This document shows, piece after piece, positions 17,527-26,255 of a DNA stretch of 64,000 bases. The position numbers were made by a program, and so were the translations under genes. The number at the start of each line of letters is the position of its first letter. Position 1 is the first letter of the stretch. Below the pieces are notes generated by a model. That model was not told where the DNA came from. It did no database searches and saw nothing but the letters and a program-made list of their open reading frames with translations. Source of the stretch: Bacteroidota bacterium (GTDB lineage Bacteria; Bacteroidota; Bacteroidia; UKL13-3); assembly GCA_027491355.1 (NCBI GenBank), contig JAIXWI010000038.1, positions 1 through 64,000 of the forward strand. The letters run 5' to 3'.

Positions 17527-20372
17527 AGCCATTGATTCGTAAGCTAAGATTTGCTTTTGTATGCATCATCTTTACACTTATTGCCACCCAATCACTTGCC
17601 CAAACAACGAGTTTGAGTGGTAAAATTGTTGACCAAAAAAATGGAGAAGAATTAATCGGAGCAACTGTCAGAATTGCCAATACCTCTATGGGAGCAGCTG
17701 CAGATGTGAACGGACAATACCTTATAAAAAATATTCCTCCAGGTACATATACTATTGAAATATCGTTGGTCGGCTATGTTTCCAAAAGTCTTAAAAACAT
17801 CATCATAGCTGCTGGAGAATCAAAAGTAATCAGTATTGAATTGCAACCCTCAACCAAAGAATTACAAGAATTTGTTACAACTGCTAAAATTGACAGACAA
17901 ACTTCAGGAGGTTTATTGATCCAACAAAAAAATCTTTCAAGCATCTCTGATGGTATTTCATCTGAAACAATTAAAAGATCTCCTGATAAAACCACAGGTG
18001 ATGCTTTAAAAAGAGTGAGTGGTGTAACAGTGCAAGACAATCGCTTTGTAGTGGTGAGAGGTTTAGCTGACCGTTATAATATTGCTTTAATTAATGGAGT
18101 TGATTTACCTACTACTGAGCCTGATAAAAAAGCTTTTTCTTTTGACATCATCCCTTCAGCTCTAATTGACAATATGGTTATTTATAAAACAGCTTCCCCT
18201 GAATTAAGAGCAGACTTTGGAGGTGGGGCTGTTTATGTTACCACCAAAGATATTCCTGAAAGAAAAATTTTCAATTTAAACATAAGCACTCAATACAATA
18301 CTTATACTACATTTAAACCATATGTAGATTACCAAGGAGGAAAATTAGATTTTCTTGGTATTGATGATGGAACCAGAGCATTGCCTAAATCTTTGGCAAG
18401 CTCTAAGGAGTTTGGCAGTGCAAGTATTAATGAAGAGGTTAGAAACTCTAAAATGCTTGGAAATGATTGGGGGGTAAACAATCTAACCTCTCAAATTCCA
18501 GGTTATGGCATTCAGGCCATTTATGGGAATAACTTTAAATTTTTGAACAAAGAATGGGGAGTAATCGCTTCATTTTCTACAAGTTCAACACCTAAAACTT
18601 ATAATAATAATATTTTTACTTATGGTGGAGGTGGTGCTACAAATGATACCATCAAATGGTTCAGTTTAGAAGACAACAGTTATGAAAAAAATCACTTAAC
18701 AGGTATTCTTTTCAACACCTCTGTAAAATTGAATAACAACCATAAAGTATCCTTGAAAAACTTAGCCAATATAAACGGAGAAGATGTTGTTATCAATCGT
18801 TTTGGATACCAAAATGAAAACGGTATTTTTAATTTTGAAAAAGGTTTTGCCAGACAATTCACAAGCAATATTTTTTACAGTGGTCAAGCCAAATACGAAG
18901 GCTACATACCCAGTATCAAATTAAAAATCAATGGAACAATTGGTATCAACAATACCAGCAGAGATATGCCTGGTCAAAAAAGATTGCTGTACAATTCATC
19001 ACTCAATGAATTTGATTCTGTATTTAAAGTGGCCTTTCCAGCCGGTTCACCAAACCCAATGTTATCTGGTATGACCTATACTTACCTTAAAGAAAAAGGA
19101 AACATCAATGCGTTGGATTTAACAAGAACTTTTAAATGGGGTAAATTTAAACCTACTTTCAAAACAGGTTTTTACCAATCTAACAAAGAAAGGACTTTTA
19201 ATGCGCGTGTATTTGGTTGGAGAATGAGTACTAATGTATTCTTAAATCCTAGTTTACTAGAACTAAAACCAGGCGAAATATTTGCAGATTCGAACATTAC
19301 CAAAGACCGTTTTAGAATGAATGAAATTACAAGTAATACTGATAACTATACTGCAGCTTCAAGATTAAACGCTGCTTACTTTAGTGTTGACCATTACTTG
19401 TTCACAAGATTACGTTTGAACTATGGTATCAGGTATGAGAGTTTCAATCAAAAATTAAGCGCTTTTGATCCTTATGTAGCAAGAGACACAACATACGACA
19501 ATACCTACAATAATTTCTTTCCAATTGTAAACCTAACTTACAACATTACTGAGAAAATTAACTTTAGAACATCTTATTCAAAAACAGTGGTAAGACCTGA
19601 ATTTAGAGAAATTGCTCCTTTTACCTATTACGATTACGTGAACAATACCATCACCTATGGTAAAAGTAATTTAAAACCCATTCAAATCAATAATTTAGAT
19701 TTAAGATTTGAAATATACCCTACTGGTGGCCAGGTATTCACATTCACTTATTTCCATAAAACTTTTGAAAATGCTATTGAAAATACCTTTGATTACGGAG
19801 CAGGAAACAGAACAAGAACATTCAATAACATTAAAAGTGTAGAATGTTCTGGTTATGAATTAGAGTTCAGATTGAACCCTGGTATCGTATTCAATGCGCC
19901 ACAAAACGCTATTTCAAGGTATTTTACATTTAGTTTAAACTCGTCTATCATCAATTCAAAAGTTGATTTATCTAATTTGGCAGGTTTGGCAGGAAGTGAT
20001 AACTTCAGACCTCTTCAAGGACAATCTGGTTATTCTGTGAATGCCGGTGTTCTGATTATGCCTCCTAGCGGAAAATGGAACATGAACTTATTGTACAATA
20101 GAATTGGAAGAAGAATGGCATTAGAAGGTGGAAGAGCTGAATTACATATTTGGGAAGTTCCAAGAGATTTGATTGACATTCAATTCAGCTACCAATTAAA
20201 TAAATATGTTACAGTTAAAGCCATTGTGAGCGATATTCTAAACCAATACTACCGTTTTTACAGAGACACTGATTTAGATGGTAAATATACGCCTAACTCT
20301 GCTGATGTGATTACAAATCAATGCCGTTACGGCAGTAACTACAGTTTGTCATTGGCAATTAATTTATTCTAA
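17523..20372 (+). CDS. TonB-dependent outer-membrane receptor
   Basis: 949 residues. The signal peptide (about 1-26, ending SLAQ) is followed by a carboxypeptidase-regulatory-like beta-sandwich (about 30-110, LSGKIVDQKNGEELIGATV). The plug domain (about 135-240) has DALKRVSGVTVQDNRFVVVRG and RYNIALINGVDLPTTEPD. A long beta-barrel follows, ending in SLSLAINLF with a terminal aromatic residue, as expected for Bam-inserted barrels. It lacks the SusC features that go with an adjacent SusD lipoprotein, and no SusD is coded nearby. The partner is the T9SS/IPT protein coded immediately upstream with a 4-base overlap. Substrate is unknown; it might be a glycan, a peptide or a metal chelate. Confidence 0.92.
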   Translation: MKPLIRKLRFAFVCIIFTLIATQSLAQTTSLSGKIVDQKNGEELIGATVRIANTSMGAAADVNGQYLIKNIPPGTYTIEISLVGYVSKSLKNIIIAAGESKVISIELQPSTKELQEFVTTAKIDRQTSGGLLIQQKNLSSISDGISSETIKRSPDKTTGDALKRVSGVTVQDNRFVVVRGLADRYNIALINGVDLPTTEPDKKAFSFDIIPSALIDNMVIYKTASPELRADFGGGAVYVTTKDIPERKIFNLNISTQYNTYTTFKPYVDYQGGKLDFLGIDDGTRALPKSLASSKEFGSASINEEVRNSKMLGNDWGVNNLTSQIPGYGIQAIYGNNFKFLNKEWGVIASFSTSSTPKTYNNNIFTYGGGGATNDTIKWFSLEDNSYEKNHLTGILFNTSVKLNNNHKVSLKNLANINGEDVVINRFGYQNENGIFNFEKGFARQFTSNIFYSGQAKYEGYIPSIKLKINGTIGINNTSRDMPGQKRLLYNSSLNEFDSVFKVAFPAGSPNPMLSGMTYTYLKEKGNINALDLTRTFKWGKFKPTFKTGFYQSNKERTFNARVFGWRMSTNVFLNPSLLELKPGEIFADSNITKDRFRMNEITSNTDNYTAASRLNAAYFSVDHYLFTRLRLNYGIRYESFNQKLSAFDPYVARDTTYDNTYNNFFPIVNLTYNITEKINFRTSYSKTVVRPEFREIAPFTYYDYVNNTITYGKSNLKPIQINNLDLRFEIYPTGGQVFTFTYFHKTFENAIENTFDYGAGNRTRTFNNIKSVECSGYELEFRLNPGIVFNAPQNAISRYFTFSLNSSIINSKVDLSNLAGLAGSDNFRPLQGQSGYSVNAGVLIMPPSGKWNMNLLYNRIGRRMALEGGRAELHIWEVPRDLIDIQFSYQLNKYVTVKAIVSDILNQYYRFYRDTDLDGKYTPNSADVITNQCRYGSNYSLSLAINLF

Positions 20373-20377
20373 TGACC

Positions 20378-20422
20378 AAATAACACTAATCAGACAAACC
20401 ATTTGTTTGATTAGTGTTATTT
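20378..20422 (+). terminator. Strong terminator after the TonB receptor gene
   Basis: A 21-base arm (20378-20398, AAATAACACTAATCA then GACAAA) pairs with 20402-20422 with one mismatch around a CCA loop. It begins five bases after the stop codon. The T-rich end of the stem could serve either direction. Confidence 0.75.
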
Positions 20423-20745
20423 ACATTTTCTTGCAAAAAAGAACCTGAAAGCGTTTAGAATCATCTATCCACAAAGTCAAGTACAGTGGTCTTTAAAATA
20501 CTGTGGTAATATTGTTTGTCAATGATTGAGAAATACTAATTGCCATTCAAACATGGTTGTATTAGATCATCTTTTAGCCAAACCAAATATTTGCTCATGA
20601 TTTAAACTGAACTAACTACATTAATCTCCTTTTGCTAACTATAAAATAAGTACTTTACTTTCAATTAAAAACAAGCTTAAAATAAAACCTTAGAGCCTGT
20701 CAATTAGGCTTTTATTGCAATGAATGAACAGCATTTTGAATGCAT
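20423..20745. other. Non-coding stretch with no recognised feature
   Basis: About 320 bases between the receptor terminator and the terminator of the small Cys/Lys-rich gene. Both flanking genes end here (convergent arrangement). No credible reading frame, RNA gene or repeat was recognised. Confidence 0.6.
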
Positions 20746-20772
20746 AAAAAAAGCCACCCTTTGAGGTGGCTT
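20746..20772 (-). terminator. Terminator after the Cys/Lys-rich gene
   Basis: AAGCCACC (20751-20758) pairs with GGTGGCTT (20765-20772). Read on the minus strand it runs into a T-tract (20746-20752). Confidence 0.7.
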
Positions 20773-20795
20773 TTGTGAAATACTTTAGCTGTAGA

Positions 20796-21134
20796 TTACT
20801 TTTTTTCTTCTGATTTCTCAGGTGCACTTTTTTCACTTTTGTTTGCACAACAAGCTTTCTTTTCTGACGATTTGCAAGATTTTTCTTCTTTCTTGTCTGC
20901 ACAGGCTTTGTCATCTTTTTTACTTTGACAAGACTTATCTTCTTTTTTGTCTTTGCAACATTTGTCATCTTTTTTGCTTTGACAAGACTTTTCTTCTTTC
21001 TTATCACAATGTGTTTTTGCAGGCTTATCAGTAGCAACAGAAGTTTCAGTTACTGTTGTAGTTGTTGTTGTTTGTGCATTAACGCCGATTACCATGAATG
21101 CAACGAATGCTGAGGCTAAAATTAATTTTTTCAT
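20796..21134 (-). CDS. Small exported Cys/Lys-rich repeat protein
   Basis: 112 residues. The signal peptide MKKLILASAFVAFMVIGVNAQ is followed by a Thr-rich linker and a highly charged tail. In the tail a short unit, KSCQSKKDDK and variants (KEEKSCQSKKDDK, KEDKSCQSKKDDK), recurs three or four times. The mature part has nine cysteines, including two CC pairs, and one histidine. This composition would allow metal binding or disulfide cross-linking in the periplasm or on the surface, but that is inference; no named family was recognised. Short direct repeats at DNA level follow the protein repeats. It is a single gene with its own terminator. Confidence 0.75.
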   Translation of the reverse strand: MKKLILASAFVAFMVIGVNAQTTTTTTVTETSVATDKPAKTHCDKKEEKSCQSKKDDKCCKDKKEDKSCQSKKDDKACADKKEEKSCKSSEKKACCANKSEKSAPEKSEEKK

Positions 21135-21199
21135 TGTAGTGTTATTAAATGATATTCAAATTTAACGAAATACTTCTTAATTTATTCTTGTATGTAAGC

Positions 21200-21853
21200 T
21201 TAAATTTCTGCTAATACTGTCTTACCACCTTTAACTTTCTCTTCCAATTGGACATTCACTTTGGTGCCAATTGGTAAATAAATGTCAATCCTTGAACCAA
21301 ATTTAATGAACCCCATTTCTGCACCTTGAACCACCGGTTGGCCTTCTTTTACATACCAAACAATTCTTTTGGCCAATGCTCCAGCTATTTGGCGAAACAG
21401 CACTTCAACTCCATTGTGGTGTTGAATGACAGTAGTGGTTCTTTCATTTTCAGTTGAACTTTTAGGGTGCCAAGCTACCAGATACTTTCCTGGATGGTAT
21501 TTGAAGTATTTGACAATGCCCGAAATAGGATTTCTATTTACATGTACATTAAACGGACTCATAAATACAGAAATTTGTAATCTTTTACCTTTAAAATATT
21601 CAGGCTCTTCTACTTCTTCAATTACAACTACTTTCCCATCTGCAGGAGAAATAACATGCGCAGGATTAATTGAAGTGATAACATTAGGATTTCTGAAGAA
21701 TTGTAAAATAATGACCAAAAATACAATTGACAATGTCATTAAAACATTTTGCAACCAAATGGTTTCAGGCAAAAAATAATGTACTGGCAGGTTAATGACC
21801 AATAAAAACAAAAGGGTTAAAAAAATAGTTGCTTTTCCTTCTCTGTGTAACAT
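21200..21853 (-). CDS. psd: Phosphatidylserine decarboxylase proenzyme (short form)
   Basis: 217 residues, the length of the short PSD-B-like or archaetidylserine-type family. Two N-terminal hydrophobic segments (about 8-45) anchor it to the inner membrane. The HVISPADGKVV motif (about 66-76), FMSPFNVHVNRNP (about 97-109) and the self-cleavage site in IKFGSRIDIYLP (Gly186-Ser187, giving the pyruvoyl group) are all present. It makes phosphatidylethanolamine from phosphatidylserine. cdsA, an earlier step of phospholipid synthesis, lies two genes upstream with gdh between them. Confidence 0.95.
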   Translation of the reverse strand: MLHREGKATIFLTLLFLLVINLPVHYFLPETIWLQNVLMTLSIVFLVIILQFFRNPNVITSINPAHVISPADGKVVVIEEVEEPEYFKGKRLQISVFMSPFNVHVNRNPISGIVKYFKYHPGKYLVAWHPKSSTENERTTTVIQHHNGVEVLFRQIAGALAKRIVWYVKEGQPVVQGAEMGFIKFGSRIDIYLPIGTKVNVQLEEKVKGGKTVLAEI

Positions 21854-21872
21854 ATATGTGTGTTTATTATAA

Positions 21873-21909
21873 CCAAAAAGAGAACAGGGCTAACCTTGTT
21901 CTCTTTTGG
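21873..21909 (-). terminator. Terminator between gdh and psd
   Basis: CCAAAAAGAGAACA (21873-21886) pairs with TTGTTCTCTTTTGG (21896-21909) with one unpaired base. The minus-strand side ends in a T-tract. It follows the gdh stop and separates gdh from psd. Confidence 0.65.
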
Positions 21910-21930
21910 AGTTTGATTGATTTAATACTA

Positions 21931-23208
21931 TTAAAGCCCAAATTTGCCACGTAGTTTTTCTACCTCGGCTACTTTTTCTATTGCAACAACATAAGCAGCA
22001 ATACGCATGCTGATATTGTATTTCTGTGAGGCTGCATATACTCCTTCAAAAGCTGTTTTCATGACACGGTCTGCTCTGCGGTATACACGTTCTTCTGTCC
22101 AGAAATAACCCAATCTGTTTTGTACCCACTCAAAATAACTAACAGTTACACCTCCAGCGTTTGCCAAAATATCAGGAACTACCATAATTCCTTTCTTGTT
22201 CAAGATTTCATCAGCACTTGCGGAAGTAGGTCCATTTGCTCCTTCTACAATTAACTTAGCCTTGATACGGTTAGCATTCTCTTCAGTTATTTGATCTTCC
22301 ATAGCCGCAGGAACCAACACATCAACTTCTAATTCCAACAACTCTGCATTGGTGATTTTTTTACCTGCCTTGAAACCTTCAAGGGTTCCTTTGTTGCCAT
22401 CACGGTATGCAATAGCTTCCTCAACATTGATACCATCTGGGTTATGGTAAGCTCCGCTCACGTCTGAAATAGCAACCACTTTCATGCCTTGAGAAGCCAA
22501 TAATTTTGCTGAAATACTTCCAACGTTACCAAAACCTTGAACAGCAGTTGTTGCGCCAACAGGGCTAATGCCCAATTTAGACAAAGCAGACCTGGTTGAT
22601 ACCATAACACCTCTACCTGTTGCTTCTACCCTACCTAAAGATCCACCTAAAACAACTGGTTTTCCGGTAACTACTGCAGGAGTTGAATGACCAACTAATT
22701 TAGAATATTCGTCCATTAACCAAGCCATTTCCTGTGGACCCGTTCCCATATCTGGAGCAGGAATATCTTTATCAGGACCAAATACATTCACCATTAAATC
22801 AGTGTATGACCTGGTTAATCTTTCTAATTCTCCTTTACTCATGCTTCGTGGATCACATTTGATTCCACCTTTACCTCCACCATAAGGAATACCAACAACT
22901 GCACATTTCCATGTCATCCATGCAGCCAAAGCTTTCACCTCATCCAAATGAACATCCATCGAATAACGGATTCCTCCTTTTGATGGACCCAAGTTCGCAT
23001 TGTGAACTACTCTGAATCCTTCAAATACTTTTACCTTTCCATCATCCATGGTAACAGGTATATTCACAATCACTGCTTTTTGAGGAGCAATTAATACATT
23101 GTAGTCGCTTTCATCGAGTCCGATGATTTTTGCAGCCACATCAAAACGTTTTTTCATTGACTCGAATGGATTCTCCGAGCTGTGTTTAATCACATTGTCA
23201 CCTGCCAT
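21931..23208 (-). CDS. gdhA: Glu/Leu/Phe/Val family dehydrogenase, probably glutamate dehydrogenase
   Basis: 425 residues, usual for the hexameric NAD-type enzymes. The catalytic segment VGIPYGGGKGGI carries the active lysine, and the substrate domain has GGIRYS and PDMGTGPQEMAWLMDEYS. The Rossmann domain starts with AVQGFGNVGS, and NAGGVTVSYFEWVQN is the typical C-terminal motif. It interconverts glutamate and 2-oxoglutarate plus ammonia. Coenzyme preference cannot be read safely. A TAAGTTTG -7-like box lies at 23237-23244 on the minus strand, and a terminator follows the gene, so it is probably its own unit inserted between cdsA and psd. Confidence 0.93.
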   Translation of the reverse strand: MAGDNVIKHSSENPFESMKKRFDVAAKIIGLDESDYNVLIAPQKAVIVNIPVTMDDGKVKVFEGFRVVHNANLGPSKGGIRYSMDVHLDEVKALAAWMTWKCAVVGIPYGGGKGGIKCDPRSMSKGELERLTRSYTDLMVNVFGPDKDIPAPDMGTGPQEMAWLMDEYSKLVGHSTPAVVTGKPVVLGGSLGRVEATGRGVMVSTRSALSKLGISPVGATTAVQGFGNVGSISAKLLASQGMKVVAISDVSGAYHNPDGINVEEAIAYRDGNKGTLEGFKAGKKITNAELLELEVDVLVPAAMEDQITEENANRIKAKLIVEGANGPTSASADEILNKKGIMVVPDILANAGGVTVSYFEWVQNRLGYFWTEERVYRRADRVMKTAFEGVYAASQKYNISMRIAAYVVAIEKVAEVEKLRGKFGL

Positions 23209-23277
23209 TGCTTAGTTTTTTATATTGAAAATTTGACAAACTTAATTGAAATTCTGATAAATAACAGAAACTTTATA

Positions 23278-24090
23278 TTAGATACTGAATAAGAGGTAAA
23301 AATAGACCGCAGGTACTGATAAAAAGATGCCATCAAAGCGGTCTAAGAAGCCTCCATGACCTGGTAAAAAAGTACCACTGTCTTTGATACCAATATTTCG
23401 CTTCAGGAGTGATTCTACCAAATCGCCCATGCTTCCAAAAATAACCACTAACGCACCTGCAACCATCCAATCTGTTCTGCTCAAATCATCCCAAAAATGA
23501 GCCATCACAACTGCTGCGCCAACAGTCAACAAGAGTGAACCTATCAAACCTTCCCAGGTTTTTTTTGGACTGATTCGTTCAAATAACTTGTGTTTACCAA
23601 AAGCCCTACCTGCCAAATATGCAAATGTATCGCTACACCATTGCAAAATAAAAATACCCAAGGGCAAGGTATAACTATAACTCAATGCATTGAAGTATCC
23701 TAAATGCGCCAACATACTCAAAGGAAATGAGATGTACATGATTCCTAAAATTTGAAAGGCCAGTGTTTCAAATTCATTCCCAGTATTTTCAAACAATTTC
23801 ACTACAAACAAGACCAGAAAAACTGGAATCAAGTGGTAAAACCAAGCCAAAGACAAATCATTTTTGATGATGAGGGCAAACATGAGGTTGATAATTGAAC
23901 CAGCTATCACGCCCAAATATTTTTCCAACCAAGACTTGTCTGGTAACATCAATTCATAAAATTCTAACAAACAAAGAAAATTAACCATAAACAACAGTGC
24001 CAAGAAACTCCATGCACTAAAAAGTGTTCCTAAAACCATTGCACTTACGAATACGGTTCCTGTTATGGTGCGTTGCCAAAAATTATTCAT
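23278..24090 (-). CDS. cdsA: Phosphatidate cytidylyltransferase
   Basis: 270 residues with about seven or eight membrane helices. The signature SPKKTWEGLIGS (about 170-181) and the family motif SMGDLVESLLKRNIGIKDSG, continuing to LPGHGGFLDRFDG, are intact, including the Asp residues that bind metal and CTP. It makes CDP-diacylglycerol at the inner membrane. The start overlaps the end of the DUF2007 gene by eight bases, so it belongs to the CPBP-DUF2007-cdsA unit. Confidence 0.96.
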   Translation of the reverse strand: MNNFWQRTITGTVFVSAMVLGTLFSAWSFLALLFMVNFLCLLEFYELMLPDKSWLEKYLGVIAGSIINLMFALIIKNDLSLAWFYHLIPVFLVLFVVKLFENTGNEFETLAFQILGIMYISFPLSMLAHLGYFNALSYSYTLPLGIFILQWCSDTFAYLAGRAFGKHKLFERISPKKTWEGLIGSLLLTVGAAVVMAHFWDDLSRTDWMVAGALVVIFGSMGDLVESLLKRNIGIKDSGTFLPGHGGFLDRFDGIFLSVPAVYFYLLFSI

Positions 24091-24289
24091 TATTCATTAA
24101 ATTAATCAATGCCATTGCTTCTTTTACATCTTGTTTTTGGCAATACACATTTGCCAAACCAAAACTCAAATAAGAAGAATCAATTTTATTTACAATGATG
24201 CTGATAATTCCGGCATCCTCCAATTTGTTTTTTACCACCTCTGCTGCATAAGTGTATGGTGAGCTGAACACAATTTGCCAGTTATTCAT
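24083..24289 (-). CDS. DUF2007-type small protein
   Basis: 68 residues, soluble. The start NNWQIVFSSPYTYAAEVVKNKLEDAGI and the later NVYCQKQDVKEAMALI fit the DUF2007 (putative signal-transducing, PII-like fold) family, usually 65-90 residues. Function is unknown. It overlaps both neighbours by eight bases (CPBP protease and cdsA), a tight co-translated arrangement. Confidence 0.8.
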   Translation of the reverse strand: MNNWQIVFSSPYTYAAEVVKNKLEDAGIISIIVNKIDSSYLSFGLANVYCQKQDVKEAMALINLMNNE

Positions 24290-25223
24290 GAAACAATTGT
24301 CTGTATTGTAATTTGTTTTGCCAATAAAAAAACAACACTATTGATAAAAAGCTAAGTACAGTCATCCAAATTGGAAATTGGTATTGATCGCTAAAAAAAG
24401 GCACATCGGGATATTTTAAGGAAAGATTAAAGGCAATCAGAGCCAATGCATTGTTTACAAAATGAGCCAATACTACAACCCAAATGTTTCCTGAATACAA
24501 ATACAAATAACCCAATCCGGCGCCTAAAACTACCCTCGGAACAAATCCAAAAAACTGCCCATGAATGCCACTGAAAATAATAGCTGTAAACCAAATTGCT
24601 AAATGGTTATTGTAAAAACAAATACGCGTAAAGTTTTGCAAAACTCCCCTAAAAAAGAACTCCTCTGTAATGGCTGGGAGTATTGCAACCACTAATAAAC
24701 TGATAAAAAAACCACCTATTGAATGAGATTGTACCAATATTTTAGTAATGGCCTCTGCTTGGGTTTCCATTGCACGCAAACTTGTTTCAATGGCTTTGTA
24801 TTTTTCAGGAAAAGTAAAACCTTGATTGATTACATTGAGCCAACTGATTAAAGGCATTGCAGCAACTATCAATAACGGCGCAACGAGCAAATAATACATT
24901 TTAAATGGATAAACCACACGTATAAATTGAACCGCCTTTCTTCCAATTGCATTAGGAAATAAAAGAGCCGGCACTAAAAACGTACCTATAGAACCTGCAA
25001 ATGCTTGAAAAAACAAAAGCGCATATTTAGACTGTTCACTTTGTGCAGCTGGATCCAAGGCTTCGGTTAGTTTGATTAAATCTACCCCCATGGTCCATTT
25101 CATAAAAAACACCCCAACCAATGAAAAAATGGAGGTAAAAACCAAAACCATTCCGGCCAAAATCAATAATCTTGAAAAGAAAAACAGAAATCTGTTTCCG
25201 TTTAAAAAATTGGTACCTGTCAT
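24282..25223 (-). CDS. CPBP-family intramembrane metalloprotease
   Basis: About 313 residues from the ATG at 25223; an upstream ATG at 25253 would add ten residues but runs through the dusB promoter. Eight or so membrane helices are visible. The conserved motifs are EEFFFRGVLQNF (paired Glu and Arg), HGQFFGFVPR, and the later HFVNNALAL, which together form the CPBP (Abi, Rce1-like) active site. Bacterial members cleave membrane substrates or help in bacteriocin self-protection; the target is unknown here. It leads the unit DUF2007-cdsA and is divergent from dusB. Confidence 0.87.
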   Translation of the reverse strand: MTGTNFLNGNRFLFFFSRLLILAGMVLVFTSIFSLVGVFFMKWTMGVDLIKLTEALDPAAQSEQSKYALLFFQAFAGSIGTFLVPALLFPNAIGRKAVQFIRVVYPFKMYYLLVAPLLIVAAMPLISWLNVINQGFTFPEKYKAIETSLRAMETQAEAITKILVQSHSIGGFFISLLVVAILPAITEEFFFRGVLQNFTRICFYNNHLAIWFTAIIFSGIHGQFFGFVPRVVLGAGLGYLYLYSGNIWVVVLAHFVNNALALIAFNLSLKYPDVPFFSDQYQFPIWMTVLSFLSIVLFFYWQNKLQYRQLFHE

Positions 25224-25236
25224 CTTTGTATATTTG
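25210..25236 (+). promoter_or_regulatory. Promoter of dusB
   Basis: TTGG at 25210-25213 and TATATTTG at 25229-25236 fit the -33 and TAnnTTTG boxes with a 16-base gap after TTG. The GTG start of dusB is 24 bases downstream. The motif overlaps the start region of the divergent CPBP gene. Confidence 0.5.
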
Positions 25237-25259
25237 TTCCGCAATATACGCATGCAATT

Positions 25260-26255
25260 GTGGTAAAAATTGGAAAAATAGAGTTGGGTGAATTCCCTTT
25301 GTTGTTAGCACCTATGGAAGATGTGAGCGACCCTCCATTCAGGGCTGTCTGTAAAGATGCTGGTGCAGATATGATGTATACTGAGTTTATCTCTTCTGAG
25401 GGATTGATCAGAGATGCCATCAAAAGCAAAAAAAAGTTAGACATTTTTGATTACGAGCGGCCTATTGGCATTCAAATTTTTGGGGGTGACGAAGAAGCTA
25501 TGATGCTATCTGCTAAAATTGTAGATGCCACTGGCCCTGACTTATTAGACATTAATTTTGGATGTCCTGTAAAAAAAGTGGTTTGCAAAGGTGCTGGTGC
25601 TGGCATTTTAAAAGATGTTCCTAAAATGGTTCAACTTACCAATGCAGTTGTTAAATCAACCTCTCTTCCAGTTACAGTTAAAACCAGACTTGGTTGGGAT
25701 GATAGCAGCATCAATATCTTAGATGTTGCAGAACGTTTGCAAGACATTGGCATTCAAGCGCTAACCATTCATGGAAGAACGCGTGCTCAGATGTACAAAG
25801 GCGAAGCCAATTGGACCTGGATTGAAAAAGTAAAAAACAATCCTAGAATTCATATCCCAATTTTTGGAAATGGAGACATTGATTCACCTGAAAAAGCATT
25901 GCAATACAAAAACGAGTTTGGGGTAGATGGGATTATGATTGGACGTGCCGCAATTGGCTATCCATGGATTTTCAACGAAATCAAACACTATTTTAAGACG
26001 GGCGAACGTTTAAACCAACCAGGTATTGAAGAGCGCGTTAACGTTTGCAAAAAACACTTACTCAAATCTGTTGAATGGAAAACTGAAAGACCCGGATTGC
26101 TGGAGATGCGTCCTCATTACAGCCATTACTTTAAAGGTTTAGACCATTTTAAAGAATTCCGTACTCAATTGGTAACATGTTTAGAGTTAGAGGGTATATT
26201 GTCTATTTTAGACCAAATTGAAGCGCATTATCTTAATGAAAAACCTATGGTGTAA
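25260..26255 (+). CDS. dusB: tRNA-dihydrouridine synthase
   Basis: 331 residues, from a GTG start chosen because the family begins with this KIGKIELGEFPLLLAPMED segment. It is a flavin-binding TIM barrel with LLAPMEDVSDPPFR, catalytic Cys102 in INFGCPVKKV, RLGWDD, HGRTRAQMYKG and GNGDI, followed by a helical C-terminal tRNA-binding domain. It reduces uridines of tRNA D-loops using NADPH and FMN. The end overlaps the convergent alpha/beta hydrolase gene by 11 bases. Confidence 0.95.
   Translation: MVKIGKIELGEFPLLLAPMEDVSDPPFRAVCKDAGADMMYTEFISSEGLIRDAIKSKKKLDIFDYERPIGIQIFGGDEEAMMLSAKIVDATGPDLLDINFGCPVKKVVCKGAGAGILKDVPKMVQLTNAVVKSTSLPVTVKTRLGWDDSSINILDVAERLQDIGIQALTIHGRTRAQMYKGEANWTWIEKVKNNPRIHIPIFGNGDIDSPEKALQYKNEFGVDGIMIGRAAIGYPWIFNEIKHYFKTGERLNQPGIEERVNVCKKHLLKSVEWKTERPGLLEMRPHYSHYFKGLDHFKEFRTQLVTCLELEGILSILDQIEAHYLNEKPMV

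Noticed and set aside
15592-20372. SusC/SusD polysaccharide locus
   Set aside because: The receptor has the TonB architecture, but the partner is a T9SS/IPT protein, not a SusD lipoprotein, and no glycoside hydrolase gene is nearby.
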